A stretch of 64,000 nucleotides of DNA from Gordonia crocea (GTDB taxonomy: Bacteria > Actinomycetota > Actinomycetes > Mycobacteriales > Mycobacteriaceae), in contig NZ_BJOU01000001.1 of assembly GCF_009932435.1 (NCBI RefSeq), positions 1,798,001 to 1,862,000 of the forward strand, written 5' to 3'. A model generated the notes under the pieces. The model was given only the letters and a program-made list of their open reading frames with translations, was not told the origin of the DNA and did no database searches. A program made the position numbers and the translations under genes. Below are positions 34,551 through 42,516 of this stretch, in pieces (position 1 is the first letter of the stretch; every line of letters starts with the position of its first letter).

Positions 34551-35381
34551 TCAGCCGGGTTTGCGGCAGCAGAAGATCGCGGTGCCGGGGAAGTAGGCAC
34601 CCCGCAGCGGCGACCACTGCCCCCACTCCTGCTCGAAGCCGTCGGGCCACTCCGGTTCGACGACGTCGTCGAGGACGAGCCCGGCGGCGCGGATCTCGCG
34701 GATCCGGTCGCCCATGGTCCGGTGGTGCTCCACGTAGGTGACCGCGCCGGTCTCGTCGCGCTCGGCGTACGGGGTGCGGTTGAAATAGGGGACGGTGACG
34801 GTGAGCCCGGCCGGCCCGGGGTCGTCGGGGAACATCCAGCGCATCGGGTGGTTCACGGCAAAGACCCAGCGGCCGCCGGGTCGCAGGACGCGCGCCACCT
34901 CGGCCATCACCCGGGCCGAATCGGCGACGAAGGGCACCGCGCCGAAGGCCGAGCACGCGAGGTCGAAGGATTCATCGGCAAAGGGCAGGTACTCCGCAGT
35001 CGCCTGGACCAGGGGCACCCGCGACTCGTCCGCGGCCATCGCGGCCAGACCGTGGGCGAGCATCCCGCGCGACAAGTCGATGCCGACGGGACGGGCGCCG
35101 TGCGCCGCCAGCCACCGCGAGCAGGGCGCGGAGCCGCACCCGATCTCGAGGATGACCCGGCCGGTCAGGTCGCCGAGCAGCCCGGCATCCTCCTCGCGCA
35201 GGTTCTCCGGGCACCACACGAAGTCGCCGCCCGGGCGTTCGACGCCGAGGAAGGCGCCGTGCTCGTCGTGGTAGTCGTCGGCGTCGGCATCCCACCAGCC
35301 GCGATTGGCCAGGTCGCTGGTCGTCGAATCCACCGGGCCCAACACGCGGGGCGGTCGGTGCTCGCCGCTGTCGTCGCTCAT
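34551..35381 (-). CDS. Class I SAM-dependent methyltransferase (UbiE/type 11)
   Basis: This is a 276-residue methyltransferase. The SAM-binding site is VILEIGCGSAPCSRWLA, followed by PVGIDLSRGML, LVQATAEYLPFADESFDLA and VARVLRPGGRWVFAVNHP. The family methylates many small molecules and no substrate clue exists here. The start is ATG at 35381, whose ATGA overlaps the end of the upstream membrane protein gene; a longer frame upstream reads through that gene in the wrong frame. The three-gene minus-strand group (LigT-like, membrane protein, methyltransferase) is translationally coupled. Confidence 0.88.
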   Translation of the reverse strand: MSDDSGEHRPPRVLGPVDSTTSDLANRGWWDADADDYHDEHGAFLGVERPGGDFVWCPENLREEDAGLLGDLTGRVILEIGCGSAPCSRWLAAHGARPVGIDLSRGMLAHGLAAMAADESRVPLVQATAEYLPFADESFDLACSAFGAVPFVADSARVMAEVARVLRPGGRWVFAVNHPMRWMFPDDPGPAGLTVTVPYFNRTPYAERDETGAVTYVEHHRTMGDRIREIRAAGLVLDDVVEPEWPDGFEQEWGQWSPLRGAYFPGTAIFCCRKPG

Positions 35382-35818
35382 GCCGACCGCCGTCGTCGGG
35401 CCCACCAGGCCATGGTTGCACCCAGCGCCACGGTCAGCGCACCGCAGACCACCATCACGCGGGCATTGCCGATGGTGGCGGCCCGCTGTTCGTCGAAGGT
35501 CCGCGCATTCTTCGCATCGAGAATCGTGTCCCACACCGTGGTCGTATGGATCTTGTCGCGAGGTTTGAGGGTGTCCCAGTCGTTTCCATCGGGCAGTGGA
35601 ATGGTCTGGGTGGCGTAGGTGGACTCATTCAGGAGGCTTTCGCGGTGCTTCCCGTCCACTTCGGTCACCGCGCACCGGTCCCCGGCGGACATCGTCGCCC
35701 CGCCGCAGGAGGTCGGCGAGTGCCAGACGACGATGCCGTACCCCACGACGAACATGCCGAGGACCACCAGGCCGATTCCGCCCGCGACCAAGCGCCCGTA
35801 GTCGATCCGGTGAGCCAT
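35378..35818 (-). CDS. Membrane protein of unknown function
   Basis: This 146-residue protein has two membrane helices, near residues 10-32 (LVAGGIGLVVLGMFVVGYGI) and 118-140 (VMVVCGALTVALGATMAWW). Between them lies a polar domain that probably faces outside, with two cysteines (TSCGG and DRCAV) and the sequence EVDGKHRESLL. No family is recognised. Its ATG at 35818 shares a base with the stop of the LigT-like gene and its stop overlaps the methyltransferase start, so the three are likely expressed together. Confidence 0.75.
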   Translation of the reverse strand: MAHRIDYGRLVAGGIGLVVLGMFVVGYGIVVWHSPTSCGGATMSAGDRCAVTEVDGKHRESLLNESTYATQTIPLPDGNDWDTLKPRDKIHTTTVWDTILDAKNARTFDEQRAATIGNARVMVVCGALTVALGATMAWWARRRRSA

Positions 35819-36339
35819 CAGCAGGCCCGCCCGGGGAGCACGGTCTCGGTCGGCGTTTCGCCGTCCCACTGCCGGATCCCGGCCGCGACGACGGTGAGGT
35901 CGTCCCGCTCGCGCAGGAGGGCGACCGCCTCGCCCACCTGGGCCGGGTCGAGCCGGCGGGCCAGGGTGACATGGGGCGTCCACGCCCCGGGGCGCGAATG
36001 GGCGAACTCCTCCTCGACGTGCTCGGCGGCGAGGCGGGCGACGGTGGCGTGGATGCCGAGAAGCTCGGTCGACGGGACCACCGACCGGGCCAGGGTGAAC
36101 CCACCGCCACCGGAGAAGACGAGCGGGGCGCCGAGTCGGAGGGTGAGCGGCAGCCGTTGGGCCACGGGGCCGAGTGCCCCCAGCGCGCCGGCGCCGATGC
36201 CCCGCGCGGCGACGAGGGTGGTGTGCGGCCGCTGGCCGCGGTGCGGGTTGCGCAACCCCGCTCCGGCGAGTCGGCCGATCTCCCCGATGACCGCGGCGTC
36301 CCCGTCGTCGTCGAAGATCAATTCCAGGGAGTGGACCAC
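35818..36339 (-). CDS. 2H phosphoesterase (LigT/2'-5' RNA ligase-like)
   Basis: This is a 173-residue protein with the two H-x-T motifs that define the 2H phosphoesterases: PHTTLV near residue 38 and PHVTLA near residue 122. The family opens 2',3'-cyclic phosphates or joins RNA ends. The physiological substrate here is not known. It starts with ATG at 36339 and opens a coupled minus-strand group. Its start lies 211 bp from that of rpsA, which is transcribed in the opposite direction. Confidence 0.85.
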   Translation of the reverse strand: MVHSLELIFDDDGDAAVIGEIGRLAGAGLRNPHRGQRPHTTLVAARGIGAGALGALGPVAQRLPLTLRLGAPLVFSGGGGFTLARSVVPSTELLGIHATVARLAAEHVEEEFAHSRPGAWTPHVTLARRLDPAQVGEAVALLRERDDLTVVAAGIRQWDGETPTETVLPGRAC

Positions 36340-36394
36340 GGTCTCCTCATTCGTCGGGGCTCGTTCGGGGGCCGTCAGGCGTCTCGGCGTGCAT

Positions 36395-36424
36395 TTGTGC
36401 AGGACAGGCGGCCTGGCGTAGTGT
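36395..36424 (+). promoter_or_regulatory. Candidate rpsA promoter
   Basis: TTGTGC (36395-36400) and TAGTGT (36419-36424) stand 18 bp apart, a good -35/-10 pair for the main sigma factor. Transcription would begin near 36431, giving a leader of about 120 nt before rpsA. Confidence 0.45.
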
Positions 36425-36440
36425 TGTAAGGGCGTATGGC

Positions 36441-36463
36441 CACCGCATCGTCACGATGCGGTG
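36441..36463 (+). promoter_or_regulatory. Perfect hairpin in the rpsA leader
   Basis: CACCGCATCG and CGATGCGGTG form a perfect 10-bp stem with a 3-base loop, about 10 nt after the predicted transcription start. No run of T follows, so it is not an intrinsic terminator. It may stabilise the mRNA or be an S1 autoregulatory site, or be a DNA operator. Confidence 0.5.
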
Positions 36464-36550
36464 ACCACATTGTTGACCAGCACTTTTCCCGCTGGATGAC
36501 CGCACCCAGAACCTGTCCCATCTAGATACCTGTCCGGAGCAACCCAACAC

Positions 36551-38011
36551 ATGTCGTCCCCCACTATCTCCTCGCCGCAAGTAGCCGTCAACGACATCGG
36601 CTCGGCCGAGGATTTTCTCGCCGCCATCGATTCCACGATCAAGTACTTCAACGATGGCGACATCGTCGAGGGGACGATCGTCAAGGTCGACCGCGACGAG
36701 GTCCTGCTTGACATCGGTTACAAGACCGAAGGTGTCATCCCGTCCCGCGAGCTCTCCATCAAGCACGATGTCGACCCCAGCGAGGTCGTCAACGTCGGTG
36801 ATGAGGTCGAGGCCCTCGTTCTCACCAAGGAGGACAAGGAAGGCCGCCTGATCCTGTCCAAGAAGCGCGCCCAGTACGAGCGCGCCTGGGGCACCATCGA
36901 GGAGCTCAAGGAGAAGGACGAGGCCGTCAAGGGCACCGTCATCGAGGTCGTCAAGGGCGGCCTGATCCTCGACATCGGCCTGCGCGGCTTCCTGCCGGCA
37001 TCGCTGGTCGAGATGCGCCGCGTCCGCGATCTGCAGCCGTACATCGGCAAGGAGATCGAGGCCAAGATCATCGAGCTCGACAAGAACCGCAACAACGTGG
37101 TCCTGTCGCGCCGTGCGTGGCTCGAGCAGACCCAGTCCGAGGTGCGCAGCGAGTTCCTGCACCAGCTCCAGAAGGGGCAGGTCCGCAAGGGCGTCGTGTC
37201 CTCGATCGTCAACTTCGGCGCCTTCGTCGATCTCGGCGGCGTCGACGGCCTGGTCCACGTGTCGGAGTTGTCCTGGAAGCACATCGACCACCCGAACGAG
37301 GTCGTCACCGTGGGCGACGAGGTCACCGTCGAGGTCCTCGACGTCGATCTGGACCGCGAGCGCGTCTCGCTGTCGCTCAAGGCGACCCAGGAAGACCCGT
37401 GGCGCCAGTTCGCCCGCACCCACGCGATCGGTCAGATCGTGCCGGGCAAGGTCACCAAGCTGGTTCCGTTCGGCGCGTTCGTCCGCGTCGAGGAGGGCAT
37501 CGAGGGTCTGGTCCACATCTCCGAGCTGGCCGAGCGCCACGTCGAGGTGCCGGATCAGGTTGTCGCCGTCGGTGACGACGCGCTGGTCAAGGTCATCGAC
37601 ATCGACCTCGAGCGCCGTCGGATCTCGCTGAGCCTCAAGCAGGCCAACGAGGACTACACCGAGGAGTTCGACCCGTCGAAGTACGGCATGGCCGACAGCT
37701 ACGACGAGCAGGGCAACTACATCTTCCCCGAGGGCTTCGACGCCGACACCAACGAGTGGCTCGAGGGCTTCGAGGAGCAGCAGAAGGCCTGGGAGGCGCG
37801 TTACGCCGAGGCCGAGCGCCGCCACAAGATGCACACCGCCCAGATGGAGAAGTTCGCGAAGGCCGCCGCCGAGGCGGAGAACGCCCCGAGCGACTACTCC
37901 TCGTCGACCGACGACGCCAAGTCGGGTTCGTCGGCGCCGAGCGCCGGTGGCTCGCTGGCCAGCGACGAGCAGCTCGCCGCACTGCGCGAGAAGCTCGCCG
38001 GCAACGCCTGA
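36551..38011 (+). CDS. rpsA: 30S ribosomal protein S1
   Basis: This 486-residue protein binds mRNA on the 30S platform. Four S1 (OB-fold) repeats can be seen at about 37-105, 122-188, 209-277 and 294-362, the last two with the strong pattern GAFVDLGGVDGLVHVSELSW and GAFVRVEEGIEGLVHISELA. The four-domain form is normal for actinobacteria (six in E. coli). The C-terminal 110 residues are acidic and then Ser/Gly-rich, where mycobacterial S1 also interacts with tmRNA. A strong terminator follows, and a hairpin-bearing leader precedes it. Confidence 0.97.
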   Translation: MSSPTISSPQVAVNDIGSAEDFLAAIDSTIKYFNDGDIVEGTIVKVDRDEVLLDIGYKTEGVIPSRELSIKHDVDPSEVVNVGDEVEALVLTKEDKEGRLILSKKRAQYERAWGTIEELKEKDEAVKGTVIEVVKGGLILDIGLRGFLPASLVEMRRVRDLQPYIGKEIEAKIIELDKNRNNVVLSRRAWLEQTQSEVRSEFLHQLQKGQVRKGVVSSIVNFGAFVDLGGVDGLVHVSELSWKHIDHPNEVVTVGDEVTVEVLDVDLDRERVSLSLKATQEDPWRQFARTHAIGQIVPGKVTKLVPFGAFVRVEEGIEGLVHISELAERHVEVPDQVVAVGDDALVKVIDIDLERRRISLSLKQANEDYTEEFDPSKYGMADSYDEQGNYIFPEGFDADTNEWLEGFEEQQKAWEARYAEAERRHKMHTAQMEKFAKAAAEAENAPSDYSSSTDDAKSGSSAPSAGGSLASDEQLAALREKLAGNA

Positions 38012-38025
38012 GCAGTCTGAGCACC

Positions 38026-38064
38026 AACAACTCCCCGGTCCGGATGGGCCGGGGAGTTGTTTTT
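38026..38064 (+). terminator. Intrinsic terminator after rpsA
   Basis: ACAACTCCCCGGTCC pairs with GGGCCGGGGAGTTGT around a GGAT loop to give a stem of 15 or more pairs with one T-G pair, followed by TTTTT. It ends rpsA transcription cleanly 15 bp after the stop codon. Confidence 0.95.
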
Positions 38065-38084
38065 ATCTGGCCTTCGGTGGCGTT

Positions 38085-38123
38085 TTAGCTTAGCCAAACA
38101 TGCCTAAGCGAAGGCAATACTTG
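38085..38123. promoter_or_regulatory. Candidate tandem iron boxes upstream of ferritin
   Basis: TTAGCTTAGCCAAACATGC (38085-38103) matches the IdeR consensus at 13 of 19 positions. A second, weak match (10 of 19, core AAGGCAA) starts exactly 20 bp later at 38105. The first box is immediately downstream of the rpsA terminator. Tandem boxes upstream of bfrB in M. tuberculosis mediate iron-dependent activation, so the arrangement fits ferritin. Confidence 0.5.
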
Positions 38124-38160
38124 CTGGTAGAGGGCATTTTGTCGCTCTACACTCGGGGAC

Positions 38161-38652
38161 ATGAAGATGACAGCCAGCCTTGAGAAAGCATTCATCAAGC
38201 AGATCACCAAAGAGTTCGAATCCGCGATGCTCTACCGCCAGCTGGCGATCGAGCTGGAGCTCATGAACCTGCCGGGAATCTCCAAGTGGCTCAAGAGCCA
38301 CGCCGACGAGGAGCTGACCCATGCGGACAAGCTCATCAAGCACCTCACCGACCGGGACAACCACCCGATCATCGGCGACATCAAGACCCCGAAGGTCAAG
38401 GTGACGAGCGTGACCGAGACCTTCGACGTCGCACTGGAGGCCGAGAAGGACGTCTCGCAGGCCATCCGAGACCTCTACAGCGCGGCCAACGAGGCCAACG
38501 ACATCGACTCGCGCTCGCTGCTCGACTGGTTCGTCAACGAGCAGATCGAGGAAGAGGCGACGGTCAGCGAGATCCTCGGCCGGGCCCGCCTCGTGAACGA
38601 GGACGGCTCCGGCGTCCTGCGACTCGACGCCGAACTCGGCGCGAGCGCCTGA
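38161..38652 (+). CDS. Ferritin
   Basis: This 163-residue four-helix iron-storage protein has ferroxidase residues visible in FESAMLYRQLAIELE, the HADEELTHADKL helix and QIEEEATVSEIL. It lacks the haem-ligand Met of bacterioferritins in the expected place and resembles the BfrB/FtnA group of mycobacteria (about 180 residues). It stores iron as a mineral inside a 24-subunit shell. The ATG at 38161 has a second possible start, AAG-ATG at 38167. Upstream iron boxes suggest activation when iron is plentiful. A strong hairpin follows the gene. Confidence 0.93.
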   Translation: MKMTASLEKAFIKQITKEFESAMLYRQLAIELELMNLPGISKWLKSHADEELTHADKLIKHLTDRDNHPIIGDIKTPKVKVTSVTETFDVALEAEKDVSQAIRDLYSAANEANDIDSRSLLDWFVNEQIEEEATVSEILGRARLVNEDGSGVLRLDAELGASA

Positions 38653-38680
38653 ACCCCCTGAAATAGCCCTCAGGACCGAC

Positions 38681-38718
38681 GGCCCGCCGCAGCTCCCGCC
38701 ACGGGAGCGCGGCGGGCC
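38681..38718 (+). terminator. Hairpin terminator after ferritin gene
   Basis: GGCCCGCCGC pairs with GCGGCGGGCC and an inner GCTCCCG pairs with CGGGAGC, giving a stem of about 17 pairs with one bulged base. No T-run follows, as is common for actinobacterial terminators. Confidence 0.8.
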
Positions 38719-38758
38719 GCCGCACGTTTGCGGCCGATTGCCGTCGGATCGGCGGCGA

Positions 38759-38764
38759 TAGACT
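38759..38764 (+). promoter_or_regulatory. -10 box for leaderless nicotinamidase mRNA
   Basis: TAGACT stands 6 nt before the ATG at 38771, with no ribosome site between. Confidence 0.5.
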
Positions 38765-38770
38765 CGAGCC

Positions 38771-39367
38771 ATGGCACGACGCGCGCTGATTCTGGTCGAC
38801 GTCCAATACGACTTCTGTGAAGGCGGGGCGTTGGCGGTCGCCGGCGGCCTGGACGTCGCGCACAGCCTCGCTGCGGCCCTGCGCGACGAGGAGTTCCTCT
38901 CCGCCTACGACGTGGTGGTCACGACGCAAGACTGGCACATCGACCCCGGCGAGCACTTCGCGGCGCCGGGGGAAGAACCGGACTTCCGCGTCTCCTGGCC
39001 GGTGCACTGTGTCGCCGAATCCGATGGCGCCCGCATCGTCGACGAACTCGCCGACGCCGTGCGCGGCATCGACACGGTCCCGGTCATCGAGGTGTTCAAG
39101 GGCCACTACGCCGCCGCGTACTCCGGGTTCGAGGGCGTCACCGACGACGACGAGCCGCTGATCGACCGCCTGCGCGCGCACGGCATCACCGACGTCGACG
39201 TCGCCGGGATCGCCACCGACTATTGCGTCAAGGAGACCGCGCTCCACGCCGCCCAGGCGGGCCTGCGGACGACGGTCCTCACCGATTTTGCAGTGGGGAT
39301 CCGTGCGCCGGACGTAGCCGAGCTTTACGCCGACGGCTTTCCCGCGGCCGGCGTCCTCGTTCGATAG
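38771..39367 (+). CDS. pncA: Nicotinamidase (PncA-like isochorismatase fold)
   Basis: This 198-residue hydrolase converts nicotinamide to nicotinate in NAD salvage and also activates pyrazinamide in mycobacteria. The catalytic triad is D10 (LVDVQYDF), K110 (VFKGHY) and C152 (ATDYCVKET). The metal-binding D54, H56 and H62 are in QDWHIDPGEHF. The length agrees with PncA (186 in M. tuberculosis). The -10 box six bases before the ATG points to a leaderless message. It converges with an SDR gene. Confidence 0.95.
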   Translation: MARRALILVDVQYDFCEGGALAVAGGLDVAHSLAAALRDEEFLSAYDVVVTTQDWHIDPGEHFAAPGEEPDFRVSWPVHCVAESDGARIVDELADAVRGIDTVPVIEVFKGHYAAAYSGFEGVTDDDEPLIDRLRAHGITDVDVAGIATDYCVKETALHAAQAGLRTTVLTDFAVGIRAPDVAELYADGFPAAGVLVR

Positions 39368-39392
39368 CGCCGTCCGGCAGCGCGGTCAGAGC

Positions 39393-40250
39393 TCAGGAAG
39401 TCGGCGGGTCCAGGAAGAAGTCGTACTCGATCGGCTCTTCCCCGCCATAGACCGAGAGGTCGGTCACGCCGGCCTCGCGGACAAGGTCGGCGTCGATGAA
39501 GCACTGCCCGGTCACGTCGACCGGCTTGGCCGCGAGGACGGCGGCCGCGTCGCCCATGATCTCGGGCTCGCGGGAGTGGCTGGCCGCCTCGTCGCCGCCC
39601 AGCAGATTGCGCACCGCCGCCGTCGCGATCGTGGTTTCGGGCCACAGACAATTGCAGGCGATCCCGCGGTCGGCCCACTCGGCGGCAAAACCCAGGGTCA
39701 GCAACGACATCCCGTACTTGGAGACCATGTACGCCGGGAAGCGGCCCAGCCAGTCGGGGGACAGGTTGATCGGCGGCGACAGCGTGATGACGCGGGCGTG
39801 CTCTGATGCGGTGAGCTGCGGGAGACACGCCTTCGTCAGGGAGAAGGTGCCGCGCGCGTTGATCTGCTGGATGAGGTCGTAGCGCTTCATCTCCAGCTCG
39901 GCGGTGGGGGTCGGGGCGAGGGCGCTGGCATTGTTGACGACGATGTCGATGCCGCCGAACGCGTCGACGGCGGTGGCGGCCAAGCGGGCCACGTCGTCGT
40001 CGTTGCGCAGGTCACCGACCACGCCGATCGCCTCGGCGCCGGTCGCGCGGATGGTGTCGACCGCGGTGTGGATGGTCCCGTCCAGGCGCGGGTCGGGAGT
40101 GTCGGTCTTGGCCAGCAACACGATATTGGCACCCCGCTGCGCCAGCGCGACTGCGATGGCGAGTCCGATTCCGCGGCTACCGCCCGACATGACCACCGTG
40201 CGGGAGTCGAAGGCGCCGGGGCCGGGATCGGTGATCAGGGGAGCAGACAT
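39393..40250 (-). CDS. Short-chain dehydrogenase/reductase (HSDL2-like)
   Basis: This 285-residue NAD(P)-dependent oxidoreductase has the cofactor motif SGGSRGIGLAIA, VVNNASALA, and the catalytic Y-x-x-x-K in YMVSKYG, with ITLSPP in place of the usual catalytic Ser segment as in the HSDL2 subgroup. It lacks the extra sterol-carrier domain of animal HSDL2. Members are linked to fatty-acid or xenobiotic metabolism, and the substrate is open. It starts with ATG at 40250, 192 bp from coaE, with which it diverges; that gap shows no clear regulatory repeat. Confidence 0.9.
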   Translation of the reverse strand: MSAPLITDPGPGAFDSRTVVMSGGSRGIGLAIAVALAQRGANIVLLAKTDTPDPRLDGTIHTAVDTIRATGAEAIGVVGDLRNDDDVARLAATAVDAFGGIDIVVNNASALAPTPTAELEMKRYDLIQQINARGTFSLTKACLPQLTASEHARVITLSPPINLSPDWLGRFPAYMVSKYGMSLLTLGFAAEWADRGIACNCLWPETTIATAAVRNLLGGDEAASHSREPEIMGDAAAVLAAKPVDVTGQCFIDADLVREAGVTDLSVYGGEEPIEYDFFLDPPTS

Positions 40251-40442
40251 CGGTAGGCCTTTCGGTTGGGGGATACCTCGACCCTAGGGCGGCGGGCGCT
40301 CGGTGAACAGGGGCACGGTGACCACAAACGGCCACCCGGCTTGTGCTCGACGACCATGGTCGGCCGCGTCTGACGTGGGCGCCGGGTCGGGTGGGGGCGG
40401 GTGGGAGTAGGACGAACGTCACGCGTTTGCCACACTGGTGAC

Positions 40443-41366
40443 GTGATTCGAGTCGGACTGACAGGCGGAATGGGTGCGGGCAAGTCGACGGTGGCGAAGG
40501 TATTCGCCGATCGGGACGCCTACCTGATCGATGCGGACAAGATCGCGCGGGAGGTGGTGGCCGCCGGAACCCCGGGACTGGCCGCGCTGGCGCAGGCGTT
40601 CGGCGACGGCATCATCGGCGACGACGGGGAGTTGGACCGCGCGGCGCTCGCGGCGAAGGCATTCGCCGACGACGAGTCGCGCGCGACGCTGAACTCCATC
40701 ACCCATCCGCTGATCGGGGCCCGGACCTCCGAACTGCTCGACGCGGCGCCGGCGGATGCGATTGTGGTGCAAGACATCCCGCTGCTGGTGGAGAACCACA
40801 CCGCGCCGTTCTTCCACGCCGTGGTCGTCGTGAACGCCGACGTGGAAGTGCGGGTGCACCGGCTGGTGACCTCGCGCGGCCTCGACGAGGGCGATGCCCG
40901 GGCCCGGATCGCGGCGCAGGCGACCGAGGAACAGCGGCGGGCGGTCGCCGACGCCTGGCTGGACAACTCCGGCGAACCCGAGCACCTGGTCGAGAAGGCG
41001 ATCGCCCTGTGGGACCGTCGCCTGGTTCCCTACGAGGTCAACGTGCGCTCCGGGATTCCGGCGAAGCCCAACCCGACCCTGGTCGCGGCCGACCCGAATC
41101 CCGGATCGGTGGGGACCCGGGTGACCAACCGGCTGTGGGCCATCGCGGGGGAACGGGCCACCGCGGTGGCGGTGACCTCGGACACTGGTGCTGGGGCCGA
41201 CCCGGTGGTGTCGGTGCAGGTCACCGCCAAAGACGCCGCCGCGGCGGCCGAATTGCCCGACCTCCTGCGTGCCGGCGGCTTCCCGTCCGACGGTCCGGGA
41301 TCCTTCGCGTCGGCGGATCCGGGGCGCCCCGCCGCCGTCAGTGTTGTGGTGGGCGGAACACCGTGA
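40443..41366 (+). CDS. coaE: Dephospho-CoA kinase with degenerate C-terminal UPF0157/GrpB-like domain
   Basis: The first 200 residues are dephospho-CoA kinase, which phosphorylates dephospho-CoA in the last step of CoA synthesis. They carry GLTGGMGAGKST (P-loop, K14), DADKIAREVV, DIPLLVENH and the adenine-side RLVTSRGLDEGDARARI (in part). Residues about 215-307 resemble the beginning of the UPF0157 domain fused to CoaE in mycobacteria (TLVAADPNPGS, VQVTAKDAAAAAELPDLLRA), but the conserved HIGST motif is missing and the tail stops after ADPGRP. So the extra domain is shortened and probably inactive. The GTG at 40443 begins at VIRVGLTGG. It converges with and overlaps TetR by 29 bp. Confidence 0.93.
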   Translation: MIRVGLTGGMGAGKSTVAKVFADRDAYLIDADKIAREVVAAGTPGLAALAQAFGDGIIGDDGELDRAALAAKAFADDESRATLNSITHPLIGARTSELLDAAPADAIVVQDIPLLVENHTAPFFHAVVVVNADVEVRVHRLVTSRGLDEGDARARIAAQATEEQRRAVADAWLDNSGEPEHLVEKAIALWDRRLVPYEVNVRSGIPAKPNPTLVAADPNPGSVGTRVTNRLWAIAGERATAVAVTSDTGAGADPVVSVQVTAKDAAAAAELPDLLRAGGFPSDGPGSFASADPGRPAAVSVVVGGTP

Positions 41367-41925
41367 GGGTGTGCGCGACGCATCGGCGCACGAACGCCTC
41401 GTCGAGTGGCTGGTCGGTCACCAGCACCCGCAGGTACAGGGGGGCGGCCAGCGCCTCGAGGACGTCGTAGGAGGCGGTGCCCGCCGGGATTTCGCCGCGC
41501 GCGATCGCGCGGTCGACCACCGGCGCACTGGCGGCAAAGCGCATGCGCCAATACTTCTCGCGCGCCGCGGCCATGTTCGGATCCGACGACATGGCCGCGG
41601 TGGCGCCGAGTAGTCGGCCCATGCCGGGCCGCGACAGCAGGGCGGCGATCTGCCGGGCGAGTTGATCGAGGTCGCCCGCAAAGGTTCCGGTGTCGGGCAG
41701 CGGATTGTCCCGCTCGGCCACGTCGGCCACCGCGTCGGCGACGAGGTCGGTCGTCGACGGCCACCGCCGGTACACCGTGGTCTCCGCCACGCCGGCCCGG
41801 TTGGCGACCGCTGCCACGGTCAGCGCCCCGATGCCGTGGTCGAGGACGAGTCCGAGTGTCGCGTCGAGGACGGCGCGCCGCACCCGCGCGCTGCGGCCGC
41901 CCGGCCGGGGACGGGGTGCGGTCAT
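41338..41925 (-). CDS. TetR-family regulator
   Basis: This 195-residue regulator has an N-terminal helix-turn-helix, LTVAAVANRAGVAETTVYRR, and a helical C-terminal domain of the TetR_C_33-like type with LLGATAAMSSDPNMA. Ligand and target are not evident. Its start is ATG at 41925, which overlaps the stop of the DUF402 gene in ATGA, so both are in one transcript. Its 3' end overlaps that of coaE by 29 bp on the opposite strand, which is unusual and could restrict expression of one by the other. Confidence 0.88.
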   Translation of the reverse strand: MTAPRPRPGGRSARVRRAVLDATLGLVLDHGIGALTVAAVANRAGVAETTVYRRWPSTTDLVADAVADVAERDNPLPDTGTFAGDLDQLARQIAALLSRPGMGRLLGATAAMSSDPNMAAAREKYWRMRFAASAPVVDRAIARGEIPAGTASYDVLEALAAPLYLRVLVTDQPLDEAFVRRCVAHTLTVFRPPQH

Positions 41926-42464
41926 GGGCGCACCGGCGGCTCGGGCAGCCAGGTCACCGGGGCGCCGACCGCCGAATCCAGCCAGGCCTGCACATCGTGG
42001 TCGTGCTCGGCCGCGCCGACGAGGGCCCGCGCGGCGATCTGCACGGCGCGCTCGCAGTGGGCGGTCGAGAGGTAGCCCGTGGTATGGGCGTCGAAGACCT
42101 CGTCGATGTCGATCAGCTCCAGCGGCCGGCCGACGACGTCGACGAGGTCGAGGTACCAGTCGGTCGCGTGCCAGCGGCCCTGCGCGTCGGGTCGGTGGAA
42201 CTCGCCGACGTCGAGGTAGAGGCGCTGGCCGGGCCGGTAGTCCGGGTCGGTGAAGTGGAAGATGTTGGCCCGCAGCCCGAGGTCGGGGAGCAGCCAACTC
42301 TGAAGCCAATAGAAGCGGGCATGGTCCGACGGCCGTGACATGTAGAGCCCGAAATCGGTCACCCGGTACTCGTCGACATCGCGGATGAAGCCCTTGGGAT
42401 CGGTGTTGGTCATGGCCGCGACGTCGAAGACCTCGGTCTTGGTCGGATGGGCGGCGGTTGTCAT
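41922..42464 (-). CDS. DUF402 protein (Rv1632c-like)
   Basis: This 180-residue protein has a DUF402/FomD-like fold, with WYLDLVDVVG and LELIDIDEVFDAHTTGYLS as the diagnostic parts; the latter contains the acidic residues that bind a metal in FomD and in related nucleotide phosphohydrolases. The order coaE-DUF402-uvrB is the same as in M. tuberculosis (Rv1631-Rv1632c-Rv1633). Function in this genome is unknown. It starts with ATG at 42464 and is divergent to uvrB. Confidence 0.85.
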   Translation of the reverse strand: MTTAAHPTKTEVFDVAAMTNTDPKGFIRDVDEYRVTDFGLYMSRPSDHARFYWLQSWLLPDLGLRANIFHFTDPDYRPGQRLYLDVGEFHRPDAQGRWHATDWYLDLVDVVGRPLELIDIDEVFDAHTTGYLSTAHCERAVQIAARALVGAAEHDHDVQAWLDSAVGAPVTWLPEPPVRP

Positions 42465-42503
42465 GGGTTCAAACTAGCGTCCGGCGATGTCCGACGCCGG
42501 TTC

Positions 42504-42509
42504 TATCCT
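42504..42509 (+). promoter_or_regulatory. -10 box near the uvrB start
   Basis: TATCCT lies 7 nt before the ATG at 42517. It supports that start over the ATG at 42487. A GGGAGA in the spacer could also act as a ribosome site. Confidence 0.45.
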
Positions 42510-42516
42510 GGGAGAC

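Noticed and set aside
42465-42516. SOS box before uvrB, and also before uvrA (48893-48990)
   Set aside because: I found no TCGAAC-N4-GTTCGA type sequence near either start. Only the HNH gene has a convincing one.
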